Origin: JBBSHS01 sp038232515
Lineage (GTDB): Bacteria > Actinomycetota > Acidimicrobiia > Acidimicrobiales > JAUJNH01
Length of the DNA stretch: 64,000 bases
Direction: 5' to 3'
NCBI GenBank assembly: GCA_038232515.1
Contig: JBBSHS010000001.1
Coordinates: forward strand, 45,848-109,847
The notes under the pieces are model-generated. The model made no database searches, was not told the origin of the DNA, and worked only from the letters and a program-made list of their open reading frames with translations. The number at the start of each line of letters is the position of its first letter. Within the stretch, counting starts at the first letter, position 1. This document shows positions 52,111 to 59,479 of this stretch, in pieces. A program made the translations under genes and the position numbers.

Positions 52111-52173
52111 GACTGCCGGTCCATGCGGAAGATGAGGGCGAGCGAAAGCGAGCGCCAAACAAGGGGAGGGGGC
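52111..52173 (-). repeat. triple-hairpin dispersed repeat, copy D (partial, inverted)
   Basis: Contains GCGGAAGATGAGGGCGAGCG (52125-52144) and GACTGCCGGTCC, the complement of the first half of copies A and C (CGCTCGCCCTCATCTTCCGC). The distal hairpins are missing. It lies between a small membrane protein gene and the 3' end of the GlnR-like gene, so it again occupies a gene-end position. Confidence 0.65.
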
Positions 52174-52178
52174 CTTCG

Positions 52179-52859
52179 CTATATCGCCCATCTTGGTTGA
52201 CCGAAGCGGTAGCCGACGGAGCGGACGGTGGAGATCAGACTGGCGTGGTCCTCGCCCAGCTTGGCCCGCAGCCGCCGGATGTGGACGTCCACCGTGCGGG
52301 CCCCGCCGTAGTACTCGTAGCCCCACACCCGGGACAGCAGCACCTCGCGGGTGAAGACCTTGCCCGGGTGGGTGGCCAGGAACTTGAGCAGCTCGTACTC
52401 CATGTAGGTGAGATCGAGAGGGCGGCTGGCGATGACTGCCTGGTAGGTCTCGAGGTTGAGGACGAGCGGCCCGTACTCGATCAGCTCGGGCCGGGTGCCG
52501 CGCCCGGTGCGCCAGAACAGGTGCTTGAGGCGGGCGTCCAGCTCGGCCGGCTGCACCGGGGCGAGGCAGAAGTCGTTGAACAGGTCCTCTCGAAGCTCCA
52601 GGTCCTTCACTTGGCCGGCGCTCACCACCACGAGCAACGGCTCGACGGGTGTGTCCCGCTTGCGCAGGGCGCGGCACAGTCCGAAGGCGCCCTCGGCGTC
52701 AGCGTCGGCGCAGACGATGGCGCCGGCCCAACCATCGTCGGGCTCGACGCGTCCGGCAGCATCGGCGGTCGGGACGGCGAGCCATGGGTAACCGGCCAGG
52801 TCGAGGGCGTGGCTCACCTGCGCCGGCGGCGGATCGGGGTAGAGCAGCAGCGGTTCCAT
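52179..52859 (-). CDS. glnR: OmpR-family regulator with an atypical receiver domain, GlnR-like
   Basis: 226 residues from MEPLLLYPDPPPAQVSHAL. The receiver-like domain lacks the normal acidic pocket (LYPDPPP, VCADADAEGAFG), as in GlnR, where regulation does not use phosphorylation. The winged helix is strongly conserved: LDLTYMEYELLKFLATHPGKVFTREVLLSRVWGYEYYGGARTVDVHIRRLRAKLG...SVGYRF. GlnR controls nitrogen genes including glnA; two glutamine synthetase genes follow immediately, supporting the call. An adjacent location is unusual (normally unlinked). Confidence 0.8.
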   Translation of the reverse strand: MEPLLLYPDPPPAQVSHALDLAGYPWLAVPTADAAGRVEPDDGWAGAIVCADADAEGAFGLCRALRKRDTPVEPLLVVVSAGQVKDLELREDLFNDFCLAPVQPAELDARLKHLFWRTGRGTRPELIEYGPLVLNLETYQAVIASRPLDLTYMEYELLKFLATHPGKVFTREVLLSRVWGYEYYGGARTVDVHIRRLRAKLGEDHASLISTVRSVGYRFGQPRWAI

Positions 52860-52876
52860 GAAAGCTGGCTCTTCGA

Positions 52877-54205
52877 CTACAGCCGGGCGAAGTAGCGGTC
52901 CATCTCGAACTGGGAGATGGCGGTCTTGTAGGCGATCCATTCCTCGCGCTTGTTGCGGATGAACCACTCGAAGACGTGTTCGCCCAACGTCTCGGCCACG
53001 AGCTCGGACCTCTCCATGATCTCGATGGCCTCGGCCAGCGACCCTGGGAGCTGGCCGATGCCCTCGGCGGCCCGCTCTTCGGGGGTGAGGTCGTACAGGT
53101 TGACGGCCGTCCCTGTGGGCAGGGGATAGCCCTCGTCGATGCCCTTGAGGCCGGCGGCGAGGACCAGCGCGAAGGCCAGATAGGGATTGCAGGCCGGATC
53201 GGGCGCCCGGTACTCGATCCTGGTCGACTCGGCCCGCTTGGCGTGGGGCACGTTGACCACCACCGAGCGGTTGTTGCCGGCCCAGGCCACGTACATGGGC
53301 GCTTCGAAGCCGACCACCAGGCGCTTGTAGGAGTTGACCCACTGGTTGGTGACGGCCGTGATCTCCGACGCATGGCGCAGGATCCCGGCGATGAAGTGGC
53401 GGGCCACCTTCGACAGCCGGTCCGGGTCGCCGGCATCGAAGAAGGCGTTGGTGTCGCCCTCGAACAGCGAAAAATGGGTGTGCATACCCGAGCCCTGCAC
53501 CCCGGCCAGCGGCTTGGGCATGAAGGTGGCGTACAGGCCCTTCTCGCTGGCCACCTCTTTGACGACCTGGCGCACGGTCATGACCGTGTCGGCCATCGTG
53601 AGGGCGTCGGTGTAGCGCAGATCGATCTCGTGCTGGCTGGGGGCGTCCTCGTGGTGGCTGTACTCCACCGGGATCCCCATGTCCTCGAGAGTGAGCACCG
53701 TGCGCTTGCGCAGCCCCCATCCCGTGTCGGCCACGGTCAGGTCGAAGTACGAGCCGGCGTCAACCGCCTTGGGCGCGACGGTCGGATCGTCGTCGGAGAA
53801 GTAGAAGTACTCCATGTCGGAGGCGGCGAAGAACGAAAAGCCCCGCTCCCGCGCCTGGTCGAGCGCCCCCTTCAGCACCCGGCGCGGATCCCCGGCGAAC
53901 GGTGTGCCGTCGAGGTGGCAGACGTCGCAGAACACCCGGGCCACCGCCGTGTCGTCCACCTTCCAGGGCAGCAGTTGGAACGTCATGGGGTCTGGCTTGG
54001 CCAGCACGTCCGATTCCTGGACGCGGCTGAAGCCGTCGACGGCCGAGCCGTCGAAGCTCATTCCCTCTTCCAGGGCGTTCTCGAGCTCGGCCGGAGTGAT
54101 GTCGAAGACCTTGGGCACACCCAGCACGTCGGTGAACCACAGTTGGATGGTGCGGACGTTGCGTTCCTCGACGGTGCGCAGCACGTAGTCCTGTTGTCGT
54201 TCCAT
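52877..54205 (-). CDS. glutamine synthetase, type I (GSI-alpha-like)
   Basis: 442 residues from [32 protein letters not shown] is the beta-grasp/active-site start; [43 protein letters not shown] with metal His; [30 protein letters not shown]. Shorter than GSI-beta (474), with the alpha-type active-site loop. A Tyr in [11 protein letters not shown] resembles the adenylylation site. Divergent from the second synthetase; the GlnR-like gene lies 17 bp downstream of its end, on the same strand. Confidence 0.92.
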   Translation of the reverse strand: MERQQDYVLRTVEERNVRTIQLWFTDVLGVPKVFDITPAELENALEEGMSFDGSAVDGFSRVQESDVLAKPDPMTFQLLPWKVDDTAVARVFCDVCHLDGTPFAGDPRRVLKGALDQARERGFSFFAASDMEYFYFSDDDPTVAPKAVDAGSYFDLTVADTGWGLRKRTVLTLEDMGIPVEYSHHEDAPSQHEIDLRYTDALTMADTVMTVRQVVKEVASEKGLYATFMPKPLAGVQGSGMHTHFSLFEGDTNAFFDAGDPDRLSKVARHFIAGILRHASEITAVTNQWVNSYKRLVVGFEAPMYVAWAGNNRSVVVNVPHAKRAESTRIEYRAPDPACNPYLAFALVLAAGLKGIDEGYPLPTGTAVNLYDLTPEERAAEGIGQLPGSLAEAIEIMERSELVAETLGEHVFEWFIRNKREEWIAYKTAISQFEMDRYFARL

Positions 54206-54272
54206 GACAGCCGTAGTCTCGCAGCCCGTTCCGGCCCGCACCCCATCCGCGGCCCCCCCGAACCGGTCGTTT

Positions 54273-54285
54273 ACACGAGGTTCAC
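54273..54285 (+). promoter_or_regulatory. possible GlnR box upstream of glnA
   Basis: In the divergent gap, TTTACACGAGGTTCAC gives AC-(9 nt)-AC (54273-54274 and 54284-54285), the core spacing of actinobacterial GlnR boxes, as a TTTAC/TTCAC direct repeat with 11-bp period. It lies 110 bp before the glnA start and 70 bp before the GSI-alpha start. Confidence 0.4.
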
Positions 54286-54395
54286 GCGTGGGCAACGGCC
54301 TCGAAACCGCGGGGCTTGCCCCTGGGTCGTCCGGCTCCTACGGTTCGGCAGCCTCAATCTGGGCGCAGACCGCCCTCACCTCCAAGGAGCCGCTG

Positions 54396-55820
54396 GTGCA
54401 GCCTCGTACCCCCGACGACGTCCTCAAGCTCATCAAGGATGAGGGGGTCCAGATTGTCGACGTCCGTTTCTGCGACCTGCCGGGCCTGATGCAGCATTTC
54501 TCCGTGCCCGCCCATGCCTTCGGCGAGGACATCTTCACCGACGGGTTCGGGTTCGACGGATCGTCGATCCGGGGGTTCCAGGAGATCCAGGAATCCGACA
54601 TGCTCCTGCTGCCGGACCCCGACACCGCCGTCATCGACCCGTTCCGCCAGCACAAGACCATGAACATCAACATGTTCGTGCACGATCCCGTGACCGGTGA
54701 GCCTTACAGCCGCGATCCCCGCTACGTGGCCAAGAAGGCGGAGGCGTACCTGGGCACCACCGGCATCGCCGACACCATCTACTTCGGCCCCGAGGCGGAG
54801 TTCTTCATCTTCAACGACGTGAAGTTCGCCCAGGACGGCCACTCGGCCATGTACGCCGTCGACTCGGTCGAAGGGATCTGGAACTCCGCCAGGGACGAGG
54901 ACCCGAACCTGGGTTTCAAGATCCGGAGCAAGGAGGGTTACTTCCCCGTCCCGCCCATGGACCACTTCCAGGACCTGCGCTCGGAGATGATCCTGGTCAT
55001 GGAAGCGCTGGGTATCGAGATCGAGGTCCAGCACCACGAGGTGGGCACCGCCGGCCAGGCCGAGATCGACATGCGTTTCGACACCCTGCTGCGCATGGCC
55101 GACAAGCTCATGCTCTACAAGTACGTGGTCAAGAACGTGGCCCGTAACCACGGCCTGACGGCCACGTTCATGCCCAAGCCTCTGTTCGAGGACAACGGCT
55201 CGGGCATGCACTGTCACCAGTCACTGTGGAACGGCAGCGACCCGCTGTTCTACTCCGAGACCGGCTACGCCGGTTTGTCGGACATGGGCCGCTGGTACAT
55301 CGGTGGCCTCCTCAAGCACGCCGCCGCCGTCCTGGCCTTTGCCGCCCCCACCACGAACTCCTACAAGCGGCTGGTGCCCGGCTACGAAGCGCCCGTCAAC
55401 CTCGTATACAGCCAGCGCAACCGATCGGCCTCGTGCCGTATCCCCATCTACTCCAAGAGCCCCAAGGCCAAGCGGGTCGAGTTCCGTTGCCCCGACCCGT
55501 CCTGCAACCCGTACCTGGCCTTCGCGGCCATGCTCATGGCCGGTCTCGACGGGGTGCAGAACCGCATCGAGCCTCCCGCCCCCGTCGACAAGGACCTCTA
55601 CGACCTGCCGCCCGAAGAGCTGGCCAAGGTCCCGACCGTGCCCGGTTCACTCGAGGAGGCCTTGGCCGCCCTCGAGGCGGATCACGACTTCCTGCTGGCC
55701 GGCGGTGTGTTCACCCAGGACGTCATCGACACCCACATCGCCTACAAGCGGGCCAAAGAGATCGACCCGGTCCGCCTGCGCCCGCACCCCTGGGAGTTCC
55801 ACCTCTACTACGACATCTGA
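54396..55820 (+). CDS. glnA: glutamine synthetase, type I (GSI-beta)
   Basis: 474 residues from a GTG with AAGGAG 6 nt upstream; an upstream frame extension is a shadow. [87 protein letters not shown], and [17 protein letters not shown], containing the Tyr that GlnE adenylylates. ATP-dependent glutamine synthesis. Its last codons (HLYYDI) lie within a 24-bp sequence repeated at 57577-57600, marking the integration site of a small mobile element. Confidence 0.97.
   Translation: MQPRTPDDVLKLIKDEGVQIVDVRFCDLPGLMQHFSVPAHAFGEDIFTDGFGFDGSSIRGFQEIQESDMLLLPDPDTAVIDPFRQHKTMNINMFVHDPVTGEPYSRDPRYVAKKAEAYLGTTGIADTIYFGPEAEFFIFNDVKFAQDGHSAMYAVDSVEGIWNSARDEDPNLGFKIRSKEGYFPVPPMDHFQDLRSEMILVMEALGIEIEVQHHEVGTAGQAEIDMRFDTLLRMADKLMLYKYVVKNVARNHGLTATFMPKPLFEDNGSGMHCHQSLWNGSDPLFYSETGYAGLSDMGRWYIGGLLKHAAAVLAFAAPTTNSYKRLVPGYEAPVNLVYSQRNRSASCRIPIYSKSPKAKRVEFRCPDPSCNPYLAFAAMLMAGLDGVQNRIEPPAPVDKDLYDLPPEELAKVPTVPGSLEEALAALEADHDFLLAGGVFTQDVIDTHIAYKRAKEIDPVRLRPHPWEFHLYYDI
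55795..55818 (+). repeat. left att core, within glnA 3' end
   Basis: 24-bp direct repeat starting AGTTCCACC and ending CGACATCT, perfectly identical to 57577-57600. Here it encodes the last residues of GlnA and is followed by GA (stop TGA). Confidence 0.85.
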
Positions 55821-55867
55821 CAAGAAAGCCCAGGTCAGAGGCCCTTTACGTCTCGAAAAGACGCCTC

Positions 55868-55886
55868 CGTGACACAACCGTGACAC
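55868..55886 (+). promoter_or_regulatory. paired CGTGACAC sites, left end
   Basis: CGTGACAC at 55868-55875 and 55879-55886, 11-bp period, 50 bp inside the left core. An identical pair sits inside the right end, so these are candidate integrase arm-binding sites. Confidence 0.55.
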
Positions 55887-55914
55887 GGGACGAGAAACCA
55901 CCCCGGACCTTCGC

Positions 55915-56553
55915 TCACAACCCGACGACCCCCATGCCGCTGCCGACATCGGCGAAGGCGGCATCGAGGGCGGCCCTGGTGCGGTCCTCCTCGTCGGGGA
56001 ACAGGTGCCCGTACACGTCCAAGGTCGTCTTGGCCGATGAGTGCCCGAGTCGGCTTTGGATCACCTTCACCGACGCCCCCGAGCGGATAAGGGTCGAGGC
56101 GTAGAAGTGCCGCAGGTCGTGTGGCGTGGCCCACCTCGGCAAGCCGGCCCGCCTGCACGCCGCCTCGAACACCGCGGCGTAGGGATGCTGCTGGACGGGG
56201 CCGCCCTGCTCGTTCGTGAACACCACCCCGAGCCCGCCGTGCGCCGGCCAGGCCGACAGGTGGGCAGCGAGCGCCTTCCCGGTGACGCTGGGCAGCGGAA
56301 CGATCCGGTAGGACGATGGCGTCTTGAGCGGTGACAGGCCGACCCCTCGGCCACGCTCCCGCGTCAGCCGCCGGTCAACCCGAATCTGCCGGTGCAGGAA
56401 CTCGACCTTGGGGAGAGTCAACCCAGCCAGCTCCCCCGGTCGAAGGCCGGTCGATCCCCCGGTGACGACGAGGGTTCGGTACCTGGGCGGCATCGCAACG
56501 CGGTCATGACCGTGTTGACCTCCACCGCCGTGGCCCTCACCGGCGACCAGCAA
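55915..56553 (-). pseudogene. tyrosine recombinase/integrase catalytic domain, N-terminus missing
   Basis: 213 codons cover the catalytic domain: Arg I in GSTGLRPGELAGL, Lys in LKTPSSYRIVPLP, HxxR in PHDLRHFYAST, then LGHSSAKTTLDVYGHLFP with second His and nucleophile Tyr (VYGH). All catalytic residues are present. What is missing is the arm-binding and core-binding N-terminal part (about 150-180 residues); before MPPRYRTLVV the frame loses protein character and ends at 56553. The gene points toward the left core. The phage/ICE-type integrase would have acted at the flanking repeats. Confidence 0.85.
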
Positions 56554-56762
56554 GGCCAGGCCCGCCGGCTCCTCGCCGTCGAGCTACGCGCGGTGGGGGA
56601 GACTTGAGCTGGTCCGACGCGCCGGCGGACCACCTCGCCCTTGGTGGCCGGTCAGGCGCCGACTGCCACCGTCCGCACGCCACCCCTGGTCGGATACCGG
56701 GGATACTCGTCGTGTTCGCGCCGCTCGCCGCGCGCCGCTACCGGCGAGGTTGACCGCTGGCG

Positions 56763-57053
56763 TCAGCCGAGTCCGGCGAGGCCCTTCTGGAGGTCGTCGC
56801 CATTCATGACAGGCGCAAGCTGCACATCGGCGTTGAGCCCAATGAAGAACGGCTCGGCGAACACCGGGATGCCCGACGAGTCATCCATGTCGAAAACCAT
56901 GAACGAGGTGCGCCTCCCGTCGAAGGTAGTGAAGTACATCGCCTCCGGCTTCCACCGCTCCGCTGCTTGCTGCATCAGCTTCGGAAGTTCTCCGCTCTGG
57001 ATGCCGCTATTTCCAGACTCGACCGGGATCGAGATCCTTGCCATAACCCGCAT
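56763..57053 (-). CDS. DUF3303-like small protein carried by the element
   Basis: 96 residues from MRVMARISIPVESGNSG, with a strong AAGGAGG ribosome-binding site 7 nt upstream. KLMQQAAERWKPEAMYFTTF, RRTSFMVFDMDDSSGIPVFA and FFIGLNADVQLAPVMNGDDL suit a compact ferredoxin-like A/B-barrel fold. Intact, unlike the integrase. The only clear cargo gene of the element; function unknown. Confidence 0.8.
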   Translation of the reverse strand: MRVMARISIPVESGNSGIQSGELPKLMQQAAERWKPEAMYFTTFDGRRTSFMVFDMDDSSGIPVFAEPFFIGLNADVQLAPVMNGDDLQKGLAGLG

Positions 57054-57576
57054 CGTGTTGCCTCCTTGTTAGCCCTACAGCCGGGACAGTACACCACCGC
57101 CGACGTTCTCGACGGGCTGGACGGCCTCGTCGGCTCCATCCCTGAACAGCCCCGGCGACAGGACCAGCCCGTCGGGCGCGCAGGGCCCCGTTGATGCCTG
57201 GCCAGGGCCGTCAGCAGTTGGCGCCGGTCGTCAAGAGTCAGTTCAGCGACGAACACCGGGCATCGCCCTCGGACGTTCACGACGCGACCCGCTCAGACAG
57301 GTCAGCCGATCGGAGGAGGGGGGCGGTGGCTGGCCGCATCCATCCAGAGCATCCGATCGTCAGCGAACTGCCGGATTACGTCAGCGGTTGCCATTTCCAA
57401 AATCACCGTGGCGGGGGGGTGGGGGGATGGCTTCGACGATGGTTGAGGCCCAACGTGACACAGACGTGACACAGGAGGACGCAAAACAGCGGAAGACGAC
57501 GACAACGGTTGCGAGACGAATCCCCAGGTCAGCGGCACTCTACGGCATCGTCGCAGGTCAGCGAATCGCCCTAAAT
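57054..57576. other. gene-poor right part of the element
   Basis: About 520 bp without a convincing gene. Short frames on both strands (for example 56975-57280 on the minus strand, with ELTLDDRRQLLTALARHQR) lack support. It contains the right pair of CGTGACAC sites and is less GC-rich near 57480-57576 than the flanking chromosome, consistent with imported DNA. Confidence 0.6.
57454..57472 (+). promoter_or_regulatory. paired CGTGACAC sites, right end
   Basis: CGTGACAC at 57454-57461 and 57465-57472, again 11 bp apart and in the same orientation as the left pair; 104 bp inside the right core. Candidate integrase arm sites. Confidence 0.55.
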
Positions 57577-57600
57577 AGTTCCACCTCTACTACGACATCT
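57577..57600 (+). repeat. right att core
   Basis: Second perfect copy of the 24-bp glnA 3'-end sequence, followed by AG, which would supply a TAG stop if the element were excised. Confidence 0.85.
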
Positions 57601-57830
57601 AGATCCCGAGGGTCCTGCGTCATGGGGCCGTGAGAACCATCGGTCTACGCCCCCCTGGAAGTCCGCCCCGTATGCGTTGGGCATTGCCCAGGACGAGCCC
57701 ACGGACGTCGACGCCGACGCAGCCGAGGTCCTTGGGGAGATCCGAGCGCACGGCGAGCGTTGACGGCGATCGTGCTCGACGCCTCGGCTGGCGTCGAGCA
57801 CGATCGCTTGCGCCGGTGTCCAGGTCCGGC
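57601..57830 (+). pseudogene. possible VapBC toxin-antitoxin remnant
   Basis: One frame ends with ALGIAQDEPTDVDADAAEVL then GEIRAHGER and TGA, like an antitoxin C-terminus. Overlapping it, TTGACGGCGATCGTGCTC begins LTAIVLDASAGVE, the first strand of a PIN-domain toxin (VLDAS with the catalytic Asp). The toxin frame then breaks within a few residues at a perfect 12-bp inverted repeat, GTGCTCGACGCC (57769-57780) / GGCGTCGAGCAC (57787-57798). A remnant, weakly supported. Confidence 0.35.
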
Positions 57831-57846
57831 GGTCGCCGCCGCCGGC

Positions 57847-59286
57847 TCAGCGGGGACGGCGGCGGGCGCGGACCGGGGGGCCCGATGGGCGCCCCGTGCG
57901 TGCCGGGCGCCTCGGCGGCTGCTGAGTTGCGACCGGGGCGATGTTGACGAAGCGGGGCGGGGCCGCCGGGCCGGTGAGGGCGATCGTGCGCGGGTCGCCG
58001 GGGGACACCCGTGCCGCGGTGGGCCGGATGCCGGCCTGGCGCACAAGCGACCGCACCTCACCCTCCTCGGCCGGGGTCACGACGGTGACCACGACGCCGG
58101 CCGCTCCGGCCCGGGCGGTGCGGCCTGAGCGGTGCAGGTAGGCCTTGTGTTCCGACGGAGGATCGACGTGGACCACCAGTGCGATGTCGTCGACGTGGAT
58201 GCCCCGGGCGGCGATGTCGGTGGCCACCAGCACCCGCACCGAGCCGTCGGCGAACGCGGCCAGGTTGCGCTGGCGTTGGGCCTGGGACAAGTTGCCGTGC
58301 AGGTCCACGGCGGGGACGCCGTTGTCGGCCAGCTGCCGGGCCAACTTGCGGGCGCCGTGCTTGGTCCTGGTGAACAACAGGCTCCGCTCGACGCCGGAGG
58401 CCAGCTCCCGCACCACCGCCGCCTTGTGGCCTGGCTCGACGGTGAAGGCGTGGTGCTCGAGCATCGGCGGAGGGGCGTCCAGATGGTCGACGGAGTGGGT
58501 GACGGGATCGCGTAGGTACTGGCGGACCAACGCACCGATGCTGCCGTCGAGGGTGGCGGAGAACAGCAGCCTCTGGCCGCCCGCCGGCGTCCGATCGAGC
58601 AGCTTCTTCACCACCGGCAGGAACCCGAGGTCGGCCAGGTGGTCGGCTTCGTCCAGAACACAGACCTCGATGGCGTCGAGGCGGCAGTGACGCTGGCCGA
58701 TCAGGTCCTCGAGGCGGCCGGGGCAGGCCACCACGATGTCCACGCCCCGGCGTAGGGCGGCGACCTGCGGTCCCTGGCTGACGCCGCCGTAGATGGTCGC
58801 CACCCGCTGGCCCATGGCCGAGGCCAGCGGCTGCACCACGGTGGCCACCTGTGCGGCCAGCTCCCGGGTGGGCACCAGGATCAGGGCGCGGGGCAGGCCG
58901 GACCGGGCCGGCCGCCCAGAGGCGGCGAGGGCGGCCACCGTCGGCGCCGCGAAGGCAACTGTCTTGCCGCTACCTGTCCGGCCCCGGCCGAGCACGTCTC
59001 GACCCGACAGCGAGTTGCGCAGGGTGGCCGCCTGGATCGGGAACGGGGTGACCACGCCCAGGCCGGCCAGAGCGAGGACGATAGGGGCGGGAAGGCCGAG
59101 TTCGGCGAAGGTCGTGGTCAGCGGTACTTCGATGACTTCCACGCCGCCCGCCGGACGGGTATCGGGCGGCGGCGGTGGCCGTCGAGGGTTGCGCTGGGCG
59201 TTACGTCGGGCGTCGGTTTGGGCCGGCCGCGATGGCCGGCGACGGCCCTGGCGCGACGGGGCGCCATCGGGATGGTTGAAGGTCAT
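57847..59286 (-). CDS. DEAD-box RNA helicase
   Basis: 479 residues from MTFNHPDGAPSRQGRRR. Q-motif FAELGLPAPIVLALAGLGVVTPFPIQ, motif I GRGRTGSGKT, Ia PTRELA, Ib GG, II VLDEADHL, III FSATL, IV LLFTRTKHG, V VATDIAARGIHV, VI HRSGRTARAG. Basic, Pro/Arg-rich tails at both ends, a usual feature of CsdA/RhlE-like helicases. A ~190-nt gene-free region before the start could be a long cold-shock-type leader. Remodels structured RNA. Confidence 0.93.
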   Translation of the reverse strand: MTFNHPDGAPSRQGRRRPSRPAQTDARRNAQRNPRRPPPPPDTRPAGGVEVIEVPLTTTFAELGLPAPIVLALAGLGVVTPFPIQAATLRNSLSGRDVLGRGRTGSGKTVAFAAPTVAALAASGRPARSGLPRALILVPTRELAAQVATVVQPLASAMGQRVATIYGGVSQGPQVAALRRGVDIVVACPGRLEDLIGQRHCRLDAIEVCVLDEADHLADLGFLPVVKKLLDRTPAGGQRLLFSATLDGSIGALVRQYLRDPVTHSVDHLDAPPPMLEHHAFTVEPGHKAAVVRELASGVERSLLFTRTKHGARKLARQLADNGVPAVDLHGNLSQAQRQRNLAAFADGSVRVLVATDIAARGIHVDDIALVVHVDPPSEHKAYLHRSGRTARAGAAGVVVTVVTPAEEGEVRSLVRQAGIRPTAARVSPGDPRTIALTGPAAPPRFVNIAPVATQQPPRRPARTGRPSGPPVRARRRPR

Positions 59287-59479
59287 GTTGGGTTCCTTGT
59301 TCTCGTGGTTGGGCGGCCGTGGATGCTGCGGCCACACGCTCCTAGAGCGGAAACCCTGCGCCAGAGGCGCTGCACTCGACCGTGACGGCACCGAGCGGCG
59401 CCATCACCGGAATCCATCGTAGCCGACCCGGTGTGGCCGACCACGCCTGGCATAGGATTCGGCAGATCGTGATGGCAAA

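Larger units (their letters stand above)
55795..57600. mobile_element. small integrative element remnant at the 3' end of glnA
   Basis: Bounded by the 24-bp direct repeats. Contains an N-terminally shortened tyrosine recombinase next to the left end, a DUF3303-like gene, and paired CGTGACAC sites near both ends. Recombination between the repeats would excise about 1.78 kb and leave glnA ending in TAG instead of TGA with the protein unchanged. The recombinase seems defective and no excisionase or replication gene is visible, so the element is likely an immobile remnant. Confidence 0.75.

Noticed and set aside
54204..54395. N-terminal extension of glnA to 538 residues
   Set aside because: The extension has no glutamine synthetase homology and covers the divergent promoter; the GTG at 54396 has a good AAGGAG site.
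56975..57280. 101-codon minus-strand frame inside the element
   Set aside because: Overlaps the DUF3303-like gene, has no ribosome-binding site, and most of the translation is low complexity.
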